Source: Krasilnikovozyma curviuscula (Eukaryota > Basidiomycota > Tremellomycetes > Cystofilobasidiales > Mrakiaceae). From it: DNA of 57,820 nt. Under the pieces are notes generated by a model, which was not told the DNA's origin, ran no database searches, and saw only the letters and a list, made by a program, of their open reading frames with translations. Positions 21,015 through 31,045 of this stretch are shown here, piece by piece (the stretch's first letter is position 1; each line of letters opens with the position of its first letter). The position numbers and the translations under genes were made by a program. The DNA lies in the NCBI GenBank assembly GCA_014825775.1, contig MVAQ01000133.1, positions 1 through 57,820 on the forward strand, written 5' to 3'.

Positions 21015-23199
21015 ATGTCTCTGGCGCTGAGCGATGCATCAATCGCTTTGCTGGGTGCAACCATCGCGCTCACGCTGTACATTAAGTATACACGACCTGA
21101 GCCTTTGGTCCACCCTCTACTTTTGGGAAAACAGAGTGATGTATCAAATACAAGGCAGAGGGGTGAGAGTGCCATCTACAGGAACTGGGCAACTGGTCAT
21201 GGTGCTCCTGTAGGTTCAAAACGGCCTTCGGGACGAAAGGAGAAGTTTGGTCTGACCTTTTTCCTACCCACCTTGGAACAGCTTTCATTACGCCCCTCCA
21301 ATATTATGAAGACAATGCAGAATGTAATGGATCAAGCATGCTCTCCTAGGTTCATCTACGAAACACCTGTAAGCTAGGTTTCTTCGCTTCGCGGCCTCAT
21401 GGCCACCGGCTCACGTATTTTCGACACAGATCTCGAATGAGCTTCTCAAAATTAGAGCAGACAATGTTGCTCGTGGTATCTTGGTTCTGTATCCTAAACC
21501 AATTGAGAACGATGGTGTTCTGAATTTGCTTCCAGACTCATTCGGTGAGCTAGGTTCCCTCCCAAAATCACCCCACAATTGGTCGCTGAGCTAAATTTCT
21601 TCCAACTTGATTTCCTGATCTCGATCAGATTCGATCCTAGTCATTATGGCATTGACGATCTCTTTGATTCCTCAAATAAGTCTGCAATCACCGCATCTCT
21701 TGTCCACCATCTTGAACGACAAGACTTCGCCGCCTCGAGCCATCATCTGTCCCGCCGACTTGCTTGGACCAGTGTTGGAGCAGCTTATCGATGAAGATGA
21801 CAAGCATAGCATCATCGTCTGTGGTGATGCCGAACAGAAGTTGGAGCCTTTGGTTGCGAAAGCACGAAAAGGTGGCCTGAAGGTCGAGTGGTTCGAAGAT
21901 ATCGAGTCCTTTGGATCTGAACAGAAACCATCAGAACTATCAAAGGCTGAACCTGGAGATCTTCATACTACTCTGATATACGATGACTCCAACGGTGTAA
22001 GTAACATCTTTTCTGTGTCAATTCATTTTATTATATTTTCCTTCTTTGTTCGGCTGATTTCGCTTTCCCCTCAACCTCAAAACCAACATCCTCAGAAGCC
22101 ACAGACTGCCAAAATAACGCATCAGAACCTCACAGCTGGTATTGCTGGTCTCCTCTCACTCTTCCCCCCTCAGAAGCGTCCGTCGCCAACCTCCAAAGAC
22201 ACCATCGCAAGCATCTTACCGCTCTCATCTCCAGTCGGCCTTGCTGTTGCTCTTGGTTGCATCTATTCAGGCGTTGGATTCAGAACGTTTGGGAAGACAC
22301 TGGCCTGGGATCAGCAGGGCCAAGAGATTAGTCCTCGTATGTTCTTCACCCATGAGCTTCGGTGAAAAGCTATGGCTTATCATCCTTCAAACCTTGCCAG
22401 ATTTCGACCCATCAGGTGCTATTGCTGAGTTGACTTCTCTCATGAATCCTCACTTACCTGCACCTACAGTAATCTTCCTGTAAGGCAACTTGAGTTCGCA
22501 AAGTGGGAAGTGGCTTCCACTGACACCTTTACTTCATTGTGTCTGTTGCAGTGAATCACCTCACCTTGAAGCACTTAACCAAGAAATCTCCAAAACTGCT
22601 TCACATAATCCACTTTACTCTCTCGCTATCCGACACAAACAAGCAGGCGTCCAGGATGGATATATCAGCCGCACCGGCGCCTTTGAAAAGCTGGTTTGGA
22701 ACTCTTCTCGTTCGAGGGTTGCTGGTGGACTCACATCTACCGCAAATCTGAAATCCATTGTCGTTGTGGGAGCAGCGCCGTCTCCAGCTTTACTGAGCTC
22801 GGCGTTCATTCATCTTAGTCTTCCAATCACTCGAATGACAGTTTGTCCCGTCGCAGCCGGCCCCATCTTTGTCAGCCATTACTACGACTTACAGGACATG
22901 ACAAGTCGGCCAGAAGTCAAAGTTGTGAAGAGGACACATTCTGGTGGACCTTCTATCAACGTGGAGGTGCTGGTCGTCAACGTCAACGAGGAGATGATGG
23001 GAAAAGGTTGGATTGGAGGTGACGTGATGGTTCGAGGCCCTGCTGTTTTACACTACGGCAAGATTGACGAGTAAGTGATTTAATACTTCCTGCTGTAGTT
23101 ATACTGGATCTCACACAGCTTCTTGATGTCTAACGCAGATGGATCCCAACTGGCCTTACTGCCGCGGTGCTGCCTTCAGGTGTCTTTGTGGTGGGCTGA
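21015..23199 (+). CDS. degenerate acyl-CoA synthetase-like (AMP-binding family) protein
   Basis: Exons 21015-21368, 21430-21544, 21629-21996, 22096-22336, 22401-22479, 22552-23070, 23139-23199; 1737 nt, 578 residues. A membrane-anchor-like N-terminus (LLGATIALTLYIKYTRPEPL) precedes HPLLLGKQSDVS and GESAIYRNW, typical of fungal long/medium-chain fatty acyl-CoA synthetases of the Faa2 type. The order of blocks follows the adenylate-forming fold, and ITHQNLTAGIAG sits where the THxNL helix follows the P-loop. However, the P-loop itself (normally YTSGTTGxPK) reads YDDSNGKPQTAK, and the YGxTE and late TGD/K motifs are not recognisable. The protein is therefore probably not an active ligase as written; it could be a scaffold, regulator or peroxin-like partner. 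The start at 21015 has an excellent ccaccATG context. Confidence 0.72.
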
Positions 23200-23580
23200 A
23201 ACGCGTGTTTTTTGCTCAATTTCGCTGTCTTAACTTGAGATACTACAGTGGAGATACCATGATGATGTTCACCGACCCAGCTACTGAAAGAAAAACACAG
23301 AAATCAACGAATAAAAAACGCGTAATCGTACTCAAAACAAATGTTTTGCCACAAAGGCTGGAAGGGAGGAGGGCCTGTTGTTTTTGCTTCCCATCCCACC
23401 ACATCTTTCAACATATACTCGAATTTGAAAGTGAGTGCATTTGAGTATTCTCCTTGTCTTTTGAGCCCCGCGGTGATGTTATCCTGACACATTGCTCAAT
23501 TTTGTTCTATCGTCCGTCGTTCTCCCCCCTTCCCTTTCCACCGCCTCGCCCCTTCCCCAGCTCAATTTCACTCGATTGCA
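23200..23580. other. intergenic, histone H1 promoter region
   Basis: Holds the 3' end of the acyl-CoA-synthetase-like gene and a pyrimidine-rich stretch (about 23520-23570) directly before the histone start codon. No supported gene; the small frames here have no recognisable features. Confidence 0.65.
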
Positions 23581-25475
23581 ATGGCCCCAAAGACTACTAC
23601 TGCGAAGAAGGTTGCTGCCCATCCATCCTTCGTTGACATGATCAAGGTGAGCAGTCCGTTTCATGGAGTGCCGTGGTGATGTCTATGGAGAGGGATGAGT
23701 GGATGGATAGGTCGCTCCGTCCCAAAGGAGGCGTCGACGAAATGATAGTACGATTTCTCCTTCAATTTGGAAAGTTTTGATCTCCTTCTTGCTCAGGGTT
23801 GAAGGGAAAGGTATATTCTTCTCAGAATACAACTTGTATCTCGTGGGAAAGGCCAGAATATGACTGATATCAGCCTCAGATTGAAGTGTTTTCCCTGTCG
23901 ACTCCTCCTCGCTCCGTGGCACCCTTTCTGTTTTTCTTCACTTTTATCTATCACTTTCTGACCTTTTCCTTCCCTGTATGCTCTCGATTATGATCCCAAC
24001 TCTTCTCTTCACGTTTCTATATAGGTGAGTGCACTATTTCTCTGAAAATAATATTGTTTTGAACAGTTTCCCGAGAGGGCATGTCCCTTGGAAATTTCCG
24101 CGTGACCCTACCAATTCGTTTGTCTGCTCTATGTTTACCTCTGCAGCAACCCGTTCTCCTCATGTTTCTTCTTGATACATGAGAGTACAGAGCTTAACTG
24201 CACGTATTTATCCTTTGCCCACTCGTGGGTTATAGAGTTAGACGACGAACAAGCCTCGATTTCATCGGAGCTCCCACTTGATTCTGCCTTATATCACATC
24301 GAATTACGAACCGACCTCAAGCCCTCCTTGTCCACCTTCTGTCCATTAGGAAGCTATTGTTGCCAACAAAGAGGACAAGAGATTCGGTGTTTCCAGAACC
24401 GCCTTGAAGAAGTAAGTTATCCGTCATCTTCCCCGTCTCGAGTCCTTGTGGCGCATTCCTTCCTCTCATCTCGTTCAATCAATGCGTGTCTGTCACCGCC
24501 TTCCTGATAACATATAACTCACAAGATACCGTTTTACTCATCAGGTTCTTGGCTTCAAGCTATAAGCTGGATATGTCCTCTCAAGCTAACATCACCCACT
24601 TGGCAGCCGCTATTAAGACAGGCGAAGAGAAGGGTATCTTCTCACTTCCAAAGGGTAAGCAGCCAGTCGCAATATTGTTCATATCACTCACTAGCTGAGT
24701 TGTATCGGGTATCTTGTCAGGGGCCTCTGGTAAAGTCAAGTTGGCTTCTAAGGAGAAGGAAGGAAAAGAGGTACTTTGTTTACTTTTCTTGCCTATACTC
24801 ACTATGCTGATCTTACTGGCCTATGATGTAGAACGTGAAGCCAAATCCACCAGCTAAGGCGACCAAAGCCCCAACCAAGAAGCCAATTGCGAAGACTGCT
24901 GCTAAGAAGCCTGTTGTTGCTAAAAAGGTTTGTTTTGATCTGCTTTCTTTCACTCCCAACTGACTGATGGCTGACTTTGGGTGTTGTCTCTTTTCATCTT
25001 TCTCTACTTCAGGCTCCAGCTGTGAAGAAGCCAGTCGCTTCCAAGAAGCCAGTTGCCAAAAAGGCACCAGCTAAGCCAGCTGCAAAGTCTGTCGTTGCAA
25101 AGAAGCCAATCGCGGCCAAAAAGGTGCGCAAACCCTCCCATTTGTTAGCTTCTCTGCTCATTATTGATTCGATTTACCTCTACCATTTCCCCTCAGGCTC
25201 CAGCTAAGAAGCCAGTTGCGACTAAGAAAGCTGTTCCAAAGAAGGTACTTGATCTTTCCTTTTCAACTGTCAACCTCCTCGCCTCTGACTATTTCTTTGG
25301 CAAGCAGGCTGCAGCTGCTCCAGTCTCCGTCAGCAAGGGTCCCAAGAAGGTCTCGTCCACCTCCAAGTCTGGTAGACCAATTACAGTCCTCAAGGCAGCC
25401 GGCGCTCCTGCTCGCGGTGCACCAAAGAAGAGAGGTCCTCCACCAGCACCAAAGAAGAAGGTTGCCAAGAAGTAA
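23581..25475 (+). CDS. linker histone H1
   Basis: Eight exons: 23581-23646, 24350-24411, 24545-24654, 24721-24770, 24832-24927, 25013-25123, 25197-25244, 25308-25475; 711 nt, 236 residues. The globular winged-helix H15 domain spans residues 13-95: HPSFVDMIKEAIV, then VSRTALKKFLASSY and the basic KGIFSLPKGASGKVKL wing. The C-terminal tail is Lys/Ala/Pro-rich with repeated KKPVA units that bind linker DNA. Fungi usually have one H1 gene. Intron 1 is 703 nt, about ten times the local norm. Tail exons 5-8 all start and end in phase 0, and exons 6 and 7 both open with the same GCTCCAGCT, so they look like duplicated units; skipping any of them would keep the frame. Confidence 0.92.
23647..24349 (+). 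other. exceptionally long first intron of histone H1
   Basis: GTGAGC donor at 23647, CCATTAG acceptor at 24349. It contains internal GT and AG sites (for example a GTGAGT near 24025) that could allow alternative first splice events, and several stop-free short frames of no recognisable family. Long first introns in histone or ribosomal genes often carry enhancers or small RNAs, but I see no clear RNA structure. Confidence 0.6.
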
Positions 25476-25823
25476 TCTACTTGTGGATCATCGACATGAT
25501 TCGGCCTCTCCAGGATCCCTTGACTGTTCTTATCTCTTTCCTGTTCCCTTTGTTTCTCATTCTCGACGTTGTGGTTTAAATATGCTTCATTCGCTTTCGA
25601 TTACTGCTTGTTCATGATATTGTCTCTTATTCAATAATCTCATTGGATATCTATACCACGCCATCTGCAAGGCGATCAAAAACAGCAAAAGGCTGCCCCA
25701 TGAGGGGGCTGCGCTGTGGCGTTAAAATCAAGCTCGCTTCGCTAGTAAGTTGAAAGATTAGACGAAGATCCAACATTAGATTTTTGTCTGCACTTCAACC
25801 ACAGCGGTCCCAAACTAAATAAG
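25476..25823. other. intergenic between histone H1 and kinesin genes
   Basis: Contains the 3' UTR of histone H1 and the promoter and leader of the kinesin gene. A short CCCC-ATGA-GGGG hairpin is seen near 25697-25708. No supported gene. Confidence 0.6.
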
Positions 25824-28348
25824 ATGACCAATACAAAGCTCAGAGCTCAAGAGCTTGAATTGCACAAGCAGCAGATCGCAGATTATGTCGCCGCGCTTCC
25901 GCCTGCCCAGTCGCTGGCTGAAGCTGCCGCTGCCGTCGAAGGGAACAGGCCTCTTGTAGCTCTGAGGACAAGACCCTTCATCCCTATGGATAGGAAGAGC
26001 CCAAACGAGCTGGTGACGGGGATTACTGCTTCTTGCCCTAGAATGGCCGTCCATGTGAGTTCACAGAGCTGGGCGTCCGTGTCGATAAGATGATATATAT
26101 TCGGCTGACTATATTTCCCTCGCTCTCGTTATAGGTACCAATCAAGAAGGTGTGTGTCAAAGTCCCATGATGTTGAAATGATTGCTGACCCTCACATCGC
26201 TCCTGTTTGTAGTGGAATGGCACCCAGGTCTGTCCACCTCTCCTAACCTCATTCGACACCATGAGACTTATATCTCTCTTCAATACCTTGGCCAGATTCA
26301 AAGCAAAGAATTCACAGGGGACTTCGTGTCAGTGCAGCTATTTGATTTGTGTAGCGTTCCACGCTTATCTCCTCCCAATTGAACCAGCTTCGGACCAGAA
26401 GATAAGAATGAAGAAATATACTCATGCCTGGTTCAGAAGCGCTTTATTGATACAGCTCTTGGAGGAGGGGTGTCAGCCGTGTTGGCTTATGGACAGACTG
26501 GATCCGGCAAAGTGAGTAAACTCTTCGAGATTGACAACGATGATCTGACAAGTATCGTTCGCGAACAGACCTATACCATCTCATCTTTGGAAGAAGCTAT
26601 CTCGAATGACATCTTCAAAGCTGCGACTGCGTATGCTTCTGCCAACTTTGCTAGAGATGGAGTCTCCCCTGAGTCGGTCTTCGAGATTTCCTTGTCAATG
26701 TTGGAGCTACTCGGGGCGAAAGCTTCTGATTTACTGGATGTAGATGCTAAAGGGTCCGGAAGTGATGTTCAGGTTCTGGAGACGAAGGTGAATCTGAAAG
26801 CGGGTGATTGGTCGATTCTTTCCTTTGTGACACTCACCAAGTTATTTTGATACATTCTTGGTTCAACAGCATGGAGACATCCACATCACGTCCAAACAGA
26901 TCCTCGTTAAATCACCGGCCGAGCTCCGAGACCTCATCACCAAAGCATCCCACCACCGCCGAACAGCCGCGACGCAAAAGAACGCAACCTCGTCTCGCTC
27001 TCACTGTCTCATGACGCTGACGTTCAACAACACCCTCTTCCCGAACTACGAATCTGGAAAGCTCATTCTGGTTGATCTTGCTGGTTCTGAGAGAGCTGCG
27101 GACCGTGAGGTCCACTCGAAGGAGCGCCTTGAGGAAGCACAGAAAATCAACGAAAGCTTAATGGCGTTGAAGGACTGCGTGAGAGCTCGAGCGTCGATTG
27201 AGGCCCAGAATAAGAGTGGGAGTGATACAACACATCATCATGTTGGGTATCGACACTCGAAGCTGACGCTCGCATTGAAGTCAGTGTTCGATTTGAACTC
27301 AACGAGGGTTGCGAGGCTGATCATCATCGCTCATGGTACGTCCGGCTGCTTCCATGTTTGGGTAGCCCTCTTTCCTAAAACAACTTGAATCTTTAACCTG
27401 TTTTGTTTGCGTCTCTTCTCTAGTCTCACCCCATCTGGCAGATGCCTCCCACTCTCAAAACACCCTCTCCTACGTTGAACCCTTCCGTGTCGTGTCTACT
27501 CCCACCGGCTCAACCAAGGCCACCGAAGAGTCCAAGGTATCCAACTGGACGAACCAGCAGCTCCGTAGCTGGGTGGTAAGCGTAAGTAAGAAGATTGACG
27601 CCGACAAGTTCGCAGAGGGCCATACCGGCAAGAGCATCATTGATTTGCCAGAAGAAGACTTTATACAGCGCTGCTTGGACTGTCAGAAAGCTGGGGAGAA
27701 GTTGTAAGTAACGTGGACATTTCCATTGATTTATTTTATTTTATTTTTGGCTTTGAATATGCTGAAGATGGTTGTTCCTTAACAGGGAGAAACGGGGTGC
27801 AAAGAAGTTCTACCTCTTACTCTGGGAGAAAACAGTCGTACATAAGGGGTCCGAAGAAGGCCCAAAGCGACTCCAAAATCTCGACCCATACGCTTTTTAT
27901 ACCTATGATATGCAGGTACGTCCATCTCATCCCTCACTTCCCCCCTCAATCTGTAAACGCTTACATCCCTCATCGCTCTGCAGGACTTCGTACTCCAATT
28001 CGAGCCCCTTTTCGACGGGGAGAAGTTTTGTCCAGCGCCTATGAAAGGAATGCAGATCATGGAGTTGTCTCCACCAGAGTTCGTCGAGCGGGCCCTCAAG
28101 TGTCCGGCCAAAGGCGCCCAGCCGACGGAGGAGGACGCGCTCAACTTCAGAGAGAGGTTGTGGAAGCAGACCAGTTGAGTATTTAATCTTTCTCTACGTG
28201 CTATCTGAGGTTCAGAAATGGATAGGCTTACTTGATACCCGACGCAGTTCGCTGGAGAACTAGTGGCAGGAAGGATAACATGAAGAGGAAAGAGCTAGAT
28301 TTGAGCGCGTATGATAACATTAAAGGAGTCGCCATAAGAGCCAACTAG
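25824..28348 (+). CDS. kinesin motor protein with C-terminal SAM-like domain (kinesin-13/KIF24-like)
   Basis: Eleven exons: 25824-26054, 26135-26149, 26213-26227, 26296-26327, 26388-26511, 26569-26787, 26870-27335, 27424-27703, 27786-27915, 27984-28173, 28248-28348; 1803 nt, 600 residues. The motor is complete: VALRTRPF (about 46), P-loop GQTGSGKT at 133-140, switch I NATSSRSH at 250-257, switch II LVDLAGSE at 279-286, and YRHSKLTLALKS. The internal position of the motor and its sequence flavour are closest to the microtubule-depolymerising kinesin-13/24 group. After the motor, residues about 408-460 read like a SAM domain: WTNQQLRSWV, then GKSIIDLPEEDF. A further charged C-terminal region with YAFYTYDMQ is unrecognised. 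Two successive 15-nt exons encode one strand, and an intron splits the P-loop between K139 and T140. Confidence 0.88.
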
Positions 28349-28634
28349 AATCTTAGATCTAGAGACGGTTATGTCCCCCTTCTTAATGAGATGTGGTCAT
28401 GGATTGGACTGAGGCGAAACGAAGTCGAACGATTTAGATACACGGGGTACAATGATACCATATGATACTACGCGTTATGTGCAACGATATCCTACTGTTC
28501 ATGTTGACCAAGGCAACTGCTTGGGTCAGCTGTCATCAAATCTTTTCGTTTGTCCCGTACTTCAATGAACACACGCTGTCAACAGCCTAGATTCACTCGC
28601 CATCCTCAGATTTAAACTCTTCTTTAGGAACCAT

Positions 28635-30617
28635 TTACTCAAACCCTGCGACTTCCAAGAGGGTGGCAAGCTACACATAACCCCAGATCGAAAACCAAAC
28701 CAACAAACAGCGTCAGGAACTTTTCCCCAACAAACACGACTACAGAAAGAAGCCTTCAGACGTACCGAGACCTTGGCGATGGCCCTGAGTTGCTCGAAAT
28801 CAAAGTTGGCCCTCTGCGTGAGGTCGCCCGAGTTGTGGTACATCGGATCGACGATAGGCCCATTGCGCTCAAACACCTGCGTGGCGGGGAAGCCGTAGCC
28901 GTGGAACGACTGGTGGTCCGAACAGCTGTGTTTATCCACCAACCGCCAACATTGTTGTTAGTCAATGATTACAGAGTGACATAACACGCCCCACAAAAAA
29001 AAGGAAGGAAAAAAGGGGGAGAGCGATGACTTACCAAGCTGCGGTACGGCCCACGACGAGCTCAGGCACGTAGATAGCGCTGATATTTCCTACGAGCTCC
29101 GCTGCAGCCTCAGTTCCGATCGACGCTGGCAGGCCCAGCTGGAGCGTCTCAGAACCGGCGTGGTAAGCTGTCATGTCCGCTTGGACGTGAAGGAGGACCG
29201 TCTTGTTTCCAGCTTCATACAGCGACTTGGCGTATGCGTGAGAGCCAACGAGACCTTGTTCTGTTGTGTCCACAGATATAGAATATTCAGTGCCTATCTC
29301 TAACAGAAGCGGGTTAAAAGAAGCTCACCTTCTCCTCCGAAGAAGGCGAGGATGACCTTTTTGTGGAACGACAGCTTTTGAGAGGCGATGGCTCGCGCGA
29401 TGGACAACACCTGGGTTGTTCCCGATCCATCGTCACTAGAAAACAGAAAATTCATGACCATCAAGCAAGAAGTGACAAGCGTCAGTAAGATCGAAGCATC
29501 TCTTGAACTGTGACAGGAGGGGAACGTCAGCTCACTCCGCTCCAGGCGCTCGCGTGTACCCAAAGCTACCGCGCGAGTCGTAGTGACCGCTGAAAACGAC
29601 AATGTCGTCGTCTTCGAGCACAGAAGGATACTCGCAGATGACGTTGGGTGTAAATCCGATCGCGAACGGTACAAGTGAGCAGTTGGCTCCCGTTGCTTCG
29701 ACTTGGGCTGTGAAGAACAAAGAGGGTGGGGTCAGTCTCCAGCAACAAAGAGATCGACGGAAGAGAGTAACGGCACCTTTGATCCATTTAGCAGCTTCTC
29801 TTGAGCCTTCGTTGAACGAGTGTCGGCTCATAATCTCACTCTCCTTTGCCTCGCCCGTCAAGTACGTCAAGTCCTTCTCCATCTGCTTGACCGTGAGCGC
29901 ACTGAGGATGGTATCGACCTTGGTGTCGTACTTCAGTCCCTTTGTAATGTTCTGCAGGAAGGCAATGCGTTCCTCGGGGACAGCAACGGACTGGACAGAG
30001 GGGTTGAGGACGACGGGAACGAGGGAGGGAGGGAGGAAGGTGTCGATGAACGGGTGGATAGACCGTGGGAGGGAAAGAATAGCCGAGTGGGAGGAGGCGT
30101 GAATAATGTCGATCGAAAGAGACAAAGGGGGCGGGGCGAAGCTCGTCTGGTCGAGGGTATCGTCGTCGGCGGCGAAGTGCGCAGGTGGTGCGACGAGGTC
30201 TGGTGGTGTGAAGGACGAGAGCCTCTTGATGGCATCCAAGATGTCGTCTGCAGTGGTGGTCAAGGGAGAATTCGATGGTCTGAAGGAGGATTCACCCAGC
30301 CAAACGAGGACAGACTCCCCCTCTCCATCGAGGGACGATGCCTCGACGACGGTGAGAGCCACGCTACCCATGAGGTCCGCGCTAAGGTTCGAGTAGCACT
30401 CTGCTGAGGTGCTATAGACATGGTCCTGGTACGCTGGGTCACCCCCAAACGAGCCCACGAAGCCACTCTCAAGACATGAGGGAGCAGAGGCAGAGGCGAG
30501 GGCGGTGGAAGAGACGAGGAGGAGGCGGTCCTGAGTGCTCTGGCTTGTTGGACGGGCTGAGATCAATGCAGCTTGGGAGACAGCGAGCAGCAGTAGAGGA
30601 ACCACAGAGGCAACCAT
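28635..30617 (-). CDS. secreted M28-family zinc aminopeptidase
   Basis: Exons 29777-30617, 29536-29707, 29329-29435, 29035-29260, 28766-28925, 28635-28670; 1542 nt, 513 residues. A signal peptide (VVPLLLLAVSQAALISA, cut near 22) fixes the start at 30617 rather than at the longer upstream frame. The M28 catalytic domain follows with all metal ligands visible: GHYDSR (H322), GADDDGSG (Asp near 339), the catalytic pair GGEEQG (E373, E374), QADM (Asp) and YHNSGDL (His). It would bind two zinc ions and remove N-terminal residues from peptides outside the cell or in the vacuole. About 280 residues precede the catalytic part, longer than the usual propeptide, with several N-glycosylation sites. Divergent from the MFS transporter gene, 428 nt apart, which suggests co-regulated nutrient use. 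Confidence 0.9.
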
Positions 30618-31045
30618 CTTCAAACTTGAGAGTGAGATTGAGATGGAGATGGGGGACAGAAGCCAGTGGTTGCCCAAGTGTGTCGCGCGAGGCAATCTCT
30701 TCTCTCCATGGCGCCTTGCCCTCGCCGTCGTATCTTCGGAAAACCCTAGTCTGCCATCGGTTTTCGTATTTGCTGTTGTGGAATGAGAGAAATATATCTC
30801 CCCTTTTCGAATGAGGACATTGTTGCTGGACTTTTGCAGGAATAACTGGCTTCCCGACCCGAAGGATTTGCGCAGCGACGGTCTTTTGGAAAAAAAGGAT
30901 TAGTCGGGGTCGAATATATAAACAATCAAGCAGCAGCGAGGCACTCGTCTATTTCTCAACACCCACCCCTTGGCCTCTGGGAAGCAGAAAAAGTGAAGGA
31001 AATTCGAAAGCAGCAACAAGACCGGACGCCCCTTTACTTGCTTGA
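30618..31045. other. shared divergent promoter region
   Basis: Separates the start codons of the secreted M28 peptidase (-) and the MFS transporter (+). A TATA-like TATATAAA at 30915-30922 lies about 124 nt upstream of the transporter start. No supported gene. Confidence 0.65.
30915..30922 (+). promoter_or_regulatory. TATA-like element of MFS transporter gene
   Basis: TATATAAA about 124 nt before the ATG at 31046. Position is plausible for a fungal core promoter; no other element was identified. Confidence 0.45.

Noticed and set aside
24172..24507. Plus-strand frame inside the histone H1 intron
   Set aside because: It covers exon 2 of H1 in the wrong frame; no recognisable protein.
29820..30407. 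195-codon plus-strand frame inside the M28 gene
   Set aside because: Antisense shadow of a long, well-supported exon; composition is Gly/Arg/Glu-rich from reversed Ser/Pro/Leu codons.
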